NCBI GenBank assembly: GCA_964035575.1
Contig: OZ037925.1
Coordinates: 930,001-994,000 of the forward strand
DNA length: 64,000 nt
Direction of reading: 5' to 3'
From: Rhynchopus sp. YZ270_cl-10
Taxonomy: Eukaryota; Euglenozoa; Diplonemea; Diplonemida; Diplonemidae
Shown: positions 10,200 through 21,161 of the stretch, piece after piece
How the letters are laid out: each line of letters opens with the position of its first letter
Numbering within the stretch: the stretch's first letter is position 1
The notes under the pieces: model-generated
What the model was told of the DNA's origin: nothing
What the model saw: the letters and a program-made list of their open reading frames with translations, nothing else
Databases searched by the model: none
Position numbers and translations under genes: made by a program

Positions 10200-12956
10200 A
10201 TGGCTGATAAACCAAGCAAACCTGAGGGCGAAAAGAAGCCCGAAAAGGTTGACAAAAAACAGGCGAAAACGAAGAAGGTTGATGCTAAGACTCATAAGGG
10301 ACCTGAATTTTGGGCTGAACGTGTAGAGCTATTCGAACGCCTCTATGCCAAGCAAGAGGAGGAGTACGCTGCCAAGGAGGCCGACATTTCTATTACCCTC
10401 CTCGACGGAAAGGTGATCCCTGCACGCAGCTTTAAGACCACCCCTGAGGACATTGCGAAGTCGCTTTCAAACTCTCTGGCAGAAAAGATGTTCTGCGCCA
10501 AGGTAAACGACGACCTTTGGGACATGAACCGCCCCTTTGAGGGTGATGCATCCCTCGAATTCCTTGACTGGGACAACGAAGAGTCGCAGAAGATCTTCTG
10601 GCACTCCTCCGCGCACATCCTCGGTGCAGGAATGGAGTGGCTGTACGGAGCCAAGCTCTCCACAGGACCCCCCCTCCCCGAAGGTGGCTTCTTCTACGAG
10701 GCGGACACCCCCGAGCCCGTCTCCGAGACTGAATACCAGGCCCTCGAATCTCTCGTCAAGGACGTGACATCCAAGAAACACCCCTTCCAGCGCCTCTGGA
10801 TCCCCAAAGAAGATGCTCTCGAGATGTTCAAATACAACCCCTACAAATTTCAGACGCTCAAGGATAAGGTGCCGGAAGGGTCGAAATGCTCGGTGTACCG
10901 TTGTGGACCGTTGATTGATCCGTGCAGAGGGCCTCACGTACCGAGCACGGGGAGGATTAAGGCGTTCAAGATTTGGAAGAATTCTTCCTCCTACTGGAGG
11001 AACAAAGATACGAACCCGGTGTTGCAGAGGGTGTACGGGATTGCGTTCCCGAAGGAGGCTCAGATGAAGGAGTGGAAGCAGGTCATGGAGGACGCTGCGA
11101 ACAACGACCACCGTAAGGTTGGGGTGAAGCAGGGCCTCTGGATGTTCCACGACTACTCCCCTGGGTCCGCCTTCTGGTACCCCGCAGGCGCGCACATCTA
11201 CAACTCGCTGTCCAACTGGATGCGTCAGATGTACCGTAAGAAGGGATTCGATGAGGTGATCTCCCCCAATATGTTCAACAAAAGCCTTTGGGAGACGTCA
11301 GGACATTGGGCAAAGTACCAGGACGATATGTTCCGCATCAAGGAAGAAGGGTCCACGCAGTTTGCGTTGAAGCCGATGAACTGCCCCGGGCATTGTCTGA
11401 TGTTTGCGCACACCCGTCACTCCTTCAAGGAGTTCCCGATCCGTTATGCGGACTTTGGTGTGTTGCACAGAAACGAGCTGGCGGGTGCATTGTCCGGTCT
11501 GACCAGAGTACGCCGCTTCTGCCAGGACGACGCCCACATCTTCTGCCTCCCCGAGCAGACCGAGACTGAGATTGAGGCGGGGCTCCGCTTCCTGGAGGAG
11601 GTGTACAAGGTGCTTGGCTTCAAATTCCACCTTGCGCTCTCGACACGCCCGAAGAACATGCTCGGAACACATGAAATGTGGGACGTCTCCGAGGGCTACC
11701 TCATGAACGCGCTGAACAAATTCTGCGGGATTGCGACGGAGATGGACGACCCGTTCACACCCGGCAAGCGCTTCAAGTTTGACGGTACCCCCGACGCGGT
11801 GCGCAGACTCAAATCCATCATGGCCAAGGCGGACAAGGAGAAGACCGACCACGGTGTCAAGCATATGTGGGCAGAGAACCCAGGCGACGGTGCGTTCTAC
11901 GGGCCGAAGATCGACATCCGTATTGAGGACTGCATGAGGAGTATGTTAAGTGGTGGTGTAATGTAACAAATTTCTTTTTAACTACCAACAGGAAAGCATC
12001 AGCTCGGAACCCTGCAGCTGGACTTCAACCTCCCCCAGCGCTTCGACCTCACATACGAGCCCAGTGTGCCCATTGAGAAGAAGATGCCGGAGGGTGCGCT
12101 TGTCCTCAAGACTGGCGACATCTTCACCCCCTCGAAAGACGTATGTGGGTTCTTTGTTGTCTGTTTTGAAGCACCCCCTTTTTTTCTGCACATTTTGACA
12201 CTACACACACCATATGCTACATCCCGACTCCTAGAGATAACCCACCCCTGTTATCAAACACACCTTTTTGGGTCCATATTCTACACAAAAACTACCCCCC
12301 ATAGTAGTTACCAAAACTCATCTTTTAGACAATGCTCCTTTTTTAAGAACTACCCAAACAACTTTTTAATTACACACACACACACCACGCTTCATTTCCG
12401 TTACCCACTGAGGTCCTCCACCATGACATATCCCCACCCTACCACCCACCACCCTCCATCATAGGACCCTGAGGTCGACGCCAACGGCTACAAGAAGAGC
12501 GACTGCCTGACCGGCCCTGCCGCAGTGAAGGCCTTCGACAACAACCAGAAGCGCCCTGTCATGATCCACCGTGCCATCCTCGGGTCGCTGGAGCGCTGCA
12601 TTGCGATCCTTGCAGAGCACTGGAAGGGGAAGTGGCCGTTCTGGGTCTCGCCCAAGCAGGTGATCATCATCCCCGTGGCGGCGGCATACAACGACTACGC
12701 ACGTGAGGTCAAGGACCTGCTCTACGGGGAGGGCTACCAGGTCGTCATGGACCTTTCGGACAACACCCTGGGTAAGAAGATCCGCACGGCGCAGGTCGCA
12801 CAGCACAACTTCCAGCTTGTGGTCGGAGAGGAGGAGAAGGAGGCAAAGGGCGTCAAGGTGCGTACACGTGACAACGAGCAGCATGGCATGAAGACCCAGG
12901 ATGAGATCCTCGCCTGGTTTGAGGAACTCACGAAGTCCCAGTCGCCGGCATACTGA
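10200..12956 (+). CDS. Threonine--tRNA ligase, cytosolic type
   Basis: Three exons (10200-11940, 11992-12140, 12465-12956) give 793 residues, the usual length for eukaryotic ThrRS. It charges tRNA-Thr in protein synthesis. In order: a Lys-rich N-terminal extension (1-45), TGS domain (about 60-125), editing domain with HSSAH (about 135) and CRGPH (about 242), and a class II core with MNCPGHC (about 393, zinc Cys). Motif 2 is [20 protein letters not shown] (about 423) and motif 3 is [13 protein letters not shown] (about 663). The anticodon-binding domain runs from about 690 to the end. Both introns begin GTATG; the first is only 51 bp. An in-frame ATG at 10113 would add 29 residues rich in Pro, Ser and Arg. 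It could give a mitochondrial form, but CTTTCCAG at 10181-10188 may instead be a splice acceptor. The 5' flank is strongly pyrimidine-rich. Confidence 0.97.
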
Positions 12957-14945
12957 AAGTAAAATAATGGATTTTTTTTTTTGGGGGGAAAGTGTGAATT
13001 TCGGATTGCATCTCAAAATTTAAAATGTGATCTCAGTGAGGTTCATCTTATAATTTTTCTTTCTTTTTTTTTTAACCTTGCCCCGTTTATTTTGAACGTA
13101 TCTTTTTAAAAAGTGTTCCACCTCCCCCGTATCTCTCACACGCCTTTTAAAAAGAAGTTTCCTCTTCACGGCCTGGTAGTCAGTGGGTGTGTATTGTGAT
13201 AAAAAAAAATCATCATATATCATCACACACTTTGGCGCACATAACATGTAACTAGGCACCCAAGAGATGTTTAGGAATCGTCTTTGAAATATTTCTTTTT
13301 CTGTTTTTTTTCCCCCCACCGATACCTTCCCTATTTTTTCTTTGATATTTTTTTTGCTGTGTTTTTTCCCCCTACCTCACTGCCCTCTCCCCAAAAAAAT
13401 CCAAAAAAAAATAACCCCTTTTTGCCTTCTCAACACACCCAGACAGTAGAGACTTTTGTGTTTTGAGTGCAATCTTCCTAAATCCGCCTTCCTAACTAAC
13501 AATGGGGGTTGGAGAGACGAAGGGTGAGGAAGAAAAGCACAGCAACATCTCCACAACTGCTGTGTATTTAGTGCTCAGAACTGAGGAAGAAACGAAGAAG
13601 AAGGAAAAAAAAAATGTGGATTTTTTAATATTTTTTTTGAAAAAAAAAGGGCTCCTTCTGGATTGTGTGTAAAAGGCTTTGGAAAAAAAGGGAGAAGGAG
13701 GGTGGGTTTTTTTTTCTTTCCTTTTTGGAAAAAAGGTTGGAAATTGCCTACCGAAAAAGAATGAAATGAAGGGAATACAAAAAAACAGCAATAAACACAA
13801 CAAGAAAAGGAGGAACAGAACCCACCTGTTGGTGGGCGATTGTCGATGCAAAATATATTAAAAAAAAGGTTTGTTTGTGGAACACATCCAAGGTAAATAC
13901 AATCGAAGTGTCCACGCAAGATTATTTATTTTTCTCAAATACTTTCAATTCTGTGAACTGAAAGTATATGAATCTAATATTTTTTTTTACGCACACTACT
14001 TTGTGAGCGGAAAGTGTCACGTCGTTCACTCACCCAACCGTGCTCCGCAACACCACCACCCAACAGGTGATTTTTAGTGTGTGTGGAAGTGTCAACGCAT
14101 CAAACAACTACAAGAAGGGGGGTGAGGGAACGACACGTGACACTTTTTTTTGAGAAATCAGCGTCCTGCGTCCGCCGATGAACGGTGAGGGCGTTTGCAC
14201 TTTTCAACTTCTCTTTGTTTATAAAAAAAAACTTCTGAAAAAAAAAAAAAAATGGCTATGTCAAAAAAGAGGGGGTTTATTTAGGTCAAGTCTTGAGTCT
14301 ATGGTGGAACCTTTTTTGTTTTTTATTTTATCCCCCCCATCCCCCCTTTTTAAAGGTTTTTTTTCCCGTTCACGCAGTTAGGGTCGTGTGGCGGGTGATG
14401 TGTTGATTTGAACTGCATCAAAACACTATTTTTGAGCTAAGAAAAATTTGTGCAGAGGAGTTATATAGGTGGGTTTCAACAAAAGGAAGAGAGAGAGAGA
14501 GAGAGAGAGAGAAAAAAAGTGAAGCTCATCCTCGGGTGTCTAAAATAATACAAAACCAGGTATTCAAAATACATGGGGTTTCCCTACCCTCATGGAATCG
14601 CATTTTAACTACAGAAAAAAAAAAAATAATTTTTTTTAAAAAAATCTGAACTCAGCTGGTGTAACGTGATTGTCAACAACAACAACAAAAAAATACAAAA
14701 AGGGCAAAAAAAAACAGAAATCAGCAAAAAACAAAAAAAAATCAAAAGGGTGGCTAAGCATGAGATGCTAACAGTCATCTTTTTATGAAATTCACTCTCC
14801 CCCCCCCCCCCCCCCCTTTTTTTTTTTTGCACTCCTTCTCTTTTCCCCCCCTCTCGCACTCAACCACACAGAAGCACGATACACATTACACACCTCTCAC
14901 CTCCTTATTTCTCCTCCTCCTCCCCTTTCTCCCCCCCCCTTCACA
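12957..14945. other. Intergenic region with short repeats
   Basis: No coding sequence is recognisable. A TTCATCTTATAATTTTTC tail of the hairpin motif lies at 13040-13060, about 80 bp after the ThrRS stop. R13 is at 13817-13860. R9 (CTGCGTCCGCCG, GGGCGTTTGCAC, CAACTTCTCTTT) is at 14161-14230, (GA)n at 14489-14513 and R8 at 14515-14575. The last 130 bp before the CEP41-like gene is C- and T-rich. Confidence 0.6.
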
Positions 14946-15905
14946 ATGAAGAGCACCATCGGGGATCGGGATGTATTAGAAAAGCGGGTTGCGAAGAACC
15001 ACCGCTATGACAACACAAAGGCCACTCTCGACACGGGAACGCACGTTCTTAATACTAAAGCCCCAGAGAAGGCGGATCCTCGGCGGGCACATGAAAAATT
15101 CATGCGGATTTCTTCGAATAAGCTGTGGGGGATATTGTCTGAGGGGAATGAAGGGGTGTTGGTAATAGACGTGAGAGAGGTAGAGGAGTATGATAAGGGG
15201 AAGATGGTGGGGGCATTGCATTATCCCCCGGCGATGTTGTGTCGGGCGATGAACCCCTTTTTACCTGAAATGTTTGCCTTCAAAAACAAAGAAGGGAGAC
15301 GCGTTGTAGCCTACGACCTAGATGACGGCGTCGTAGTCTCCAAAGTAGCAGGTCTCCTCTTCGAAAAAGGATTCGACAATATCTACGTCCTCACAGGAGG
15401 GTTGCAGGACTACGTCAGAGACCATGCGGCAGGGATAGAAGGGGTCGCGCCCAGAGCAGGGCCGGCGGCAGACAGTAGACCTGTGAGGGTGACGAGAGAC
15501 TCGGATAGTGTATCAGGGTCGGCGCATGGAGGAAGGAGTGTGGCGCAGAGCAGGATGTCAACGATGTCAAATGCAAGGTATGTTTGAATGTGTGTGGGGG
15601 TAGGGGGAGGTAGAGAGAGTGGGGAAAAAGATGTGGTCGAGAGAGAGAGAGAGTCTTGTGGGCATAAGGGAAAGGGGGGTTTAGTGTGGCTGCTTTTGAT
15701 GTGTATCTGATGTTTTTTCGGGTTCTTCATCTCTGTCTTCGACCTTTAACTCTAGGGTTGTTATCCCAGTTTGCCGCGTAGGGACCCGGGAGAACAGTCA
15801 TGGTCCCCTCACAACACAACAACACAACACAGCTCTGTGCACAAGCCGAAGTCGCTGTCGTCAAGTCTGTCGCGAACCGGGAGTGGTGCTGGGGGTTGGC
15901 GGTAA
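14946..15905 (+). CDS. CEP41: CEP41-like rhodanese-domain ciliary protein
   Basis: Exon 1 (14946-15577) and exon 2 (15770-15905, phase 2) give 255 residues. The N-terminus LEKRVAKNHRYDNTKATLDTG closely matches the start of vertebrate CEP41 (LTKRIPQNPRYQHIKSRLDTG, from memory). A rhodanese domain follows: VLVIDVREVEEYDKGKMVGA, AMNPFLPEMFAFKNKEGR, AYDLDDG and VLTGGL (about 70-160). The active-site loop has no Cys, as in CEP41, so it is probably a binding rather than a sulfurtransferase domain. The C-terminal third is Ser/Arg-rich and disordered. CEP41 supports tubulin glutamylation in cilia, so the organism should have flagella. It is shorter than vertebrate CEP41 because the linker before the rhodanese domain is reduced. 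The exon 2 acceptor is chosen because it gives a Ser/Pro/Arg-rich tail ending GGWR; an AG 13 bp upstream would give a different, less plausible frame. Confidence 0.85.
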
Positions 15906-16270
15906 GAACACAGAGGATGGTGTAAGATGGTGGTACTCCATCCCTCAATCATTAGCCATTTCCTCCCCTCTTTTTTTTAGCCCCCCCTCGATCTGCGTAT
16001 TCTAAGGGTGTGCAAAGGCGGGGGTGCAATACCTGGTTGTGTTAAAATTCCTGATGCAGCTTGTCTCTCTTCGGTGCTTCTTAACTATTTTGGTTTGTTT
16101 TGTTCAGGGGGGAGGGGGGGGAAAAGGGGAAGGGAGGGTCAGGTAGGTTTCCCGTCTTTTCAGATGCATGCTTTTGAGACCTCGCCTTGAGGTCTGTTCC
16201 TTTCAAAAGGTTTTTGTTCGTGGAAACTAATGTGGTGTTGATGATGTTTCTTTTTTATTTCTTCTTTTTC

Positions 16271-16340
16271 AGTGCCTGCGTCCGCCGGTGTAACGGATGA
16301 GGCGGTTTGCACAATCCAACTTCTCTTTTTGTTTGTTTCA
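16271..16340 (+). repeat. Dispersed repeat R9, copy 2
   Basis: TGCCTGCGTCCGCCGGTG, then GGCGGTTTGCAC and CCAACTTCTCTTT, directly after a T-rich CAG. Other copies: 14161-14230, 24131-24190, and the first part at 32093-32120. All follow a CAG, three of them after a T- or C-rich stretch. Confidence 0.7.
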
Positions 16341-16780
16341 GTTTTATTAATTTGGAGATTTGCGTTTTGTATGTTTTACCACGGTGCGTCCACAGATGCA
16401 CTTTTTCACTTCTCTTAAAAAGCCCTGCTCTTTTTCGTTTCGTATTTTTAAACCTGTGACTGATGTTGTGCAACATCCAAAAAAAAAGCAATCAGCACTG
16501 TACCGCACTAGTTACAATGGAGCCCTGCATTCTCAGAGGCATTGTGTGTGTGTTTTCTCTCTCCCCGAGCAGGTATGGACGGATTATTCTTAACCAGACT
16601 ATCCATTGGATACATAACCCATCCTCGGACAGGTGATATTGTCGAAACTACAAAAAAATGTTTGAACAAGATAAAAAACCCTTCTGTAGCAAAGGCTTCG
16701 GACAACATATAATACCGACCCTAGGTTCCCCAAGTGGGTTCTTAGGCGATTGTTGACAACAACAAAAAAAAGCAAAAAAT

Positions 16781-17838
16781 GGTGTGGCTGAAGGGGGGTG
16801 CTATTTTCTGCTATTTTCTGCTACTTTCTGCTATTTTCTGCTATTTTGGGGGTCTGGATTTTTTTTATTTTTTGGCCGTGGTTTGGGCTTTTGCTAAAGG
16901 GAAGGGAAATGAGGGACTCCTGACCCCAGCCAGTCCCCAAAACACCTACCAAAGATGCAGGACAACGTTTTTTTCGAGCAAAAAAGCGTAAAAAATAAGA
17001 GCAATTTTAGCAAAAAAAAATGTATTTTGTCCCGATATAGACCAGGTGCTGTACTGTGTACTGTGTACTGTGTACTGTGTACTGTGTACTGTGTACTGTG
17101 TACTGTGTACTGTGTACTGTGTACTGTGTACTGTGTACTGTGTACTGTGTACTGTGTACTGTGTACTGTGTACTGTGTACTGTGTACTGTGTACTGTGTA
17201 CTGTGTACTGTGTACTGTGTACTGTGTACTGTGTACTGTGTACTGTGTACTGTGTACTGTGTACTGTGTACTGTGTACTGTGTACTGTGTACTGTGTACT
17301 GTGTACTGTGTACTGTGTACTGTGTACTGTGTACTGTGTACTGTGTACTGTGTACTGTGTACTGTGTACTGTGTACTGTGTACTGTGTACTGTGTACTGT
17401 GTACTGTGTACTGTGTACTGTGTACTGTGTACTGTGTACTGTGTACTGTGTACTGTGTACTGTGTACTGTGTACTGTGTACTGTGTACTGTGTACTGTGT
17501 ACTGTGTACTGTGTACTGTGTACTGTGTACTGTGTACTGTGTACTGTGTACTGTGTACTGTGTACTGTGTACTGTGTACTGTGTACTGTGTACTGTGTAC
17601 TGTGTACTGTGTACTGTGTACTGTGTACTGTGTACTGTGTACTGTGTACTGTGTACCTTATGATCCGTTTGTGGAGTGGGAGGGGGTTTCCGGGTTTGCG
17701 GGCTGGCCAAGTTGCCTTCCCTCGTCCATCATGAGCCACACCACCACCCAGCCACCAAAGCCAAAAAAAAACCCCCCAAAGTGCTATTTTCTGCGATTTT
17801 CTGCTATTTTCTGCTATTTTGGGGTCGTCAGCCACACC
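16781..17838. mobile_element. R5: TIR-bounded unit enclosing the (TACTGTG)n array
   Basis: GGTGTGGCTGA at 16781-16791 and its exact reverse complement at 17828-17838 bracket repeats of TGCTATTTTC and the large minisatellite. A complete 75-bp version of the same element lies at 27408-27482. This is therefore either one element with the satellite inside, or two elements flanking it. Confidence 0.6.
17046..17656. repeat. (TACTGTG)n minisatellite
   Basis: About 87 nearly perfect copies of a 7-bp unit. All six frames stay open through it, so the long ORFs seen there are artefacts. Confidence 0.97.
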
Positions 17839-19338
17839 AAAAAAGGGATAGTCAATAACTGTCTTTTTATGGCAGCTGCACTGAACCAACAGAATCGAAA
17901 CAAAAAAAAATTTTTTTTTGGCTGAAAGGAGATTTGGAGGGTACCTTCAAATCCTTTCACCTCTCCCCACACCCCATCCATCTAGATATATTAATAAAAC
18001 ATCCGTTCTTTCCTATTTTGGTCTTCTTTTTTTTAATCGAAAACAAACAAGGGGGGCGCTTCTGGAAGAACCGAAAGCCAAACAAAAAAAAACGCATATT
18101 TTCCCCCCCTCCTCATGGTATTGATTACCCCTTCTCTCCTCCCCCTTTTCCCAAAAAAACCCAAATTCTGAAAAAGGAAGATGGGTAGCGGTTCCTAGAG
18201 AAAAATTTTTTTTCTCCAACGAATCTAATGGCCCTGAAAGCTTCTCCTGAATTGTGACAAACTGGACAAATGAAGCTGTGGTGTTTCTTTTGTCCTTCCT
18301 CGTTTTTCTCAAAAGCTATTTGTGGACAAACGTTGTTTTTTTGGACGACTAAAACCTACACCAAATTATCTCCTAAAATACTAAAAAAAAATACACTTCC
18401 GTGGAAACAGACGACGTCCTCTCTCATGATATGCTTAGCTTCGTCCTTATCGATCTGGATCATACCACGGAAGCACTGTTTTTATAGGAATGATTTCCCT
18501 CTTACACACTATGTCTTTTCAGTCTGCACTTCTTCTGATCATCCGTGCAAACGGTTTTTGCCCTGCTGTCTCAGTCCTACGTACGTCAGAGTTTTCGTAT
18601 CTATGTCAGCCTATTCTCTAACTGAGAACTGGACTTAGGGTTTCGTTCTTATCGAACAATCCTGTCATGCACACCAGGGTGCTTGCGGAGATGTGGGCTA
18701 ACCGAAAGGTTGGATGGTGCTTCCACACTTTGGGGGTGTCTGGTTGCATCTAAACACCGGGAAGCTTCCCTTTTCAGGCCACCTCAGCTGAAGCGCCTCA
18801 CAGCATCCTCGCTGCCTCCACTGTCGTAGTCTGCCCTTCCAGGGAAACCGTGTCTGAGGTTGACACCTGTATTCTCAATACATCCTGGTTGCATCTAAAA
18901 AAAATTTTTTTTTTTTTTTTTGGCGATCGTGTCATCTGCGACGCTGAACAGGCTGTCCGGTGCTGTGCAGGTGCCGGAAAGAGCGAGCAGTATGAGGAAG
19001 CGGGAGATCATAGGGAGATGCGATTCTTCCACTTTTTTTTTTGCCAGATGGTCCTTAACACTGTCTTTCTTTAGCTACACTCCAACAAATTATCAAAAAA
19101 AGGGGGGAATTTCCCCCCCAGTCCGCCCCGCTCTTTCTTAGCAAACTACAAAACAACAAGACACCATTCGGCAATGTATCCCCCTCTAAACCCCCCAACA
19201 ACTTCTTTTCACACAAAATACAACACCAAAAAAAACCACAGAGGGTGGAACCCTCTGCTTCTGCCCCTCCTCTCTCTCTCTCTCTCTCTCTCCCATCGCC
19301 CTCACTCTCACACACACTCTCTTTCCCTCTAAATTATA

Positions 19339-21161
19339 ATGTTGCCAATGCTGTGCATTCTTGCACTAGCGATTGTGGTGTCCGCGAATGAGGGGAGCAA
19401 CAACAGAACAAACACAACGAAAGCGAACCCCATCTACGCAAGCACTGCGAACGACGCAGCGCGGATTGCGTTATTCTCAGAATGGTTCCGACGTGAGTAC
19501 GGTGCTCCGTTAGGTCTGGAGGTGCGTGCGTCGCTAGACGCTGGAGGGGGCTTTGGGGTCTACGCGACAGAGTCGATAGCGCGCGAGACACCGTACCTTC
19601 GCATCCCGCGTCGCCTGCTCATGAGCGACACGACGCTGCAGGAGCACAACCCTGCGTTGTGGACCGCGGTGCGTCACCTAGACCGCATGCTCCGTGTGGC
19701 GCTCTTCCTCATGCACGAACGCTTCGTGCGCCGCAAGCGCTCCTTCTTCCATCCCTACATCAACACCATCCCGCACGTCATGGACACACCACAGTACTAC
19801 ACCCACACAGAGCTGAAGGAGCTAGAAGGAAGTGGGGTTCCGGAGCTCGTAAAACGGTATGGGTAGAAAAATGGGTGGAAAGCTTTCGACAACACTTTTT
19901 TTTTTAGCGTATTTTGACCGATTTTTTGCACTTTTTCTGAACTAAAAATGCCAAAAAAAGCATAAATGAAACCTCTTCTTTCCACTGATAGCTTCCCCAA
20001 AAAAAACCCGAAATTAAAAAAAAAAAAAACAGCGAAAAGCAGCAATGGCGCCAGCAGCACAGCCAACTGAACGCAACGCTCTTCCGCAAGAACCCTGCAC
20101 TCTTCCCTGCACGCGCCTTTGGCAGCTTGACCCGGTTCAGATGGGCCAAAAGCATCCTTGCGACCCGCAGCATTTGGGTGGGCGGGATGCCGTGCCTGGT
20201 GCCTTTCTTGGATATGGTCAACTGTGCTGAACAGCCAGCACACCTAGGGGCTGGTGGCGGGCGTGTCCATCGGACACATGCCGAAGGTGCCTATGCCACG
20301 ACGTACGCACCCTGGGCCTTTCCTCGCGACTCGCAGGTCTTCGAAAACTATGGCCAAAAGAACTACATCTACTTCCTCCACCACGGCTTCTCTGTGCCAG
20401 ACAACCATCATGACTGCATCGATTTAGCGAACTTCATCGCTTGGCCGCAGGACAAAGCCGCACGCACCGCTATTACAAAACTCAAACTCAGGGAGGCGAT
20501 TGAGCAAGGTGGTGCCTGTGTGTCAGGTCGGGGCGTTCCAACACCGTTGCAGCAGGTTATGCGGGTGTTGGCGGTTGTGGGAGAGGGAGGAGGAGGAGGA
20601 GGGTGGGAGACAGCAATGCGCGCACAGCTCCCGTCTGCAGACGAGAAACGCGTCTGGGAAGGGGTGATGGGGCTGCTGCATCGCTTCCTTGAGAAGTTTC
20701 CGACCACCCCACAGTATGAAAACACAAGTTTTTTATTTTCATGATTGGTACCCCAGAAATCCAAAATACTAAGTACGCAATATAGGGCATTCCTGTATTT
20801 TATGTGTGTGCACAAAGTGCGCAACAAGTACGCAAGAAGTACGCAATATGGGGTCGTCAGGAGCACCAATGATGTAAGCGAAATGGAGATAGGACTGCAT
20901 GGTTTGGGTACAGCCGGTCATGGTGTGAACAGTGTACCAAGGTACACTGTTCACGAGAGGGCTTTGTATTTTCATTTCAACTTTTTGTTTTTTCTTCCGA
21001 TGCCAACACACCACAGATATGACAAAGCGCTTATGCAAGACGAGACATTGCCATTCAGGAAGCGGATGTCAGTGCAGTTCCGCTTGGAACAAAAAAAGAC
21101 TGCCATTGCCGCCGTCCAGTGGGTTGACGCACAGATACAGGCCCTGAGAGTTGTGGAGTGA
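19339..21161 (+). CDS. SET-domain protein methyltransferase, Rubisco LSMT/SETD3-like
   Basis: Exons 19339-19856, 20033-20713 and 21017-21161 give 447 residues. Both introns begin GTATG. The SET halves are recognisable: GGGFGVYATESIARETPYLRI (about 70), then WAKSILATRSI and LVPFLDMVNC (about 215-245), then NYGQKNYIYFLHHGFSVPDN (about 290). The last 140 residues (PTTPQYDKALMQDETLP, MSVQFRLEQK) match the Rubisco-LSMT substrate-binding domain. Family members methylate Lys or His in non-histone proteins; the target here is unknown. In the usual NHS or NH motif the His is replaced (DMVNCAEQ). The N-terminus MLPMLCILALAIVVSA looks like a signal peptide, which is odd for this family; it may instead target an organelle. 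Exon 3 is confirmed by the phase match and the family motif across the junction. Confidence 0.9.
20872..20990 (+). repeat. Intron-associated repeat (IAR), copy in SET intron 2
   Basis: GAAATGGAGATAGGACTGCATGG, then a perfect 14-bp hairpin at 20925-20954 (GTGAACAGTGTACC, loop AA), then ACGAGAGGGCTTTGTATTT. It ends about 30 bp before the 3' splice site. The same module lies in NCX intron 3, and its right half in NCX intron 2 and at 9727. Confidence 0.75.

Larger units (their letters stand above)
15906..19338. other. Gene-poor region around a minisatellite
   Basis: No host gene is supported. Contents: R9 at 16271-16340, R13 near 16721, the R5/minisatellite unit at 16781-17838, and simple A/T/C-rich sequence. 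At 18660-18900 a phrase, CTGGTTGCATCTAAA, occurs twice. Frames on the minus strand at 18230-18900 have coding-like composition but match nothing I know. (CT)n at 19269-19292 belongs to the pyrimidine tract before the SET gene. Confidence 0.5.

Noticed and set aside
17046-17656. Very long open frames on both strands (such as CVLCTVY repeats).
   Set aside because: Produced by a 7-bp repeat without stop words in any frame. The same applies to frames over 2764-3462, 45907-46261 and the complement of the 25 kb and 60 kb coding repeats.
18230-18900. Possible minus-strand gene fragments.
   Set aside because: Coding-like composition only; stops interrupt every frame and no family motif is visible.
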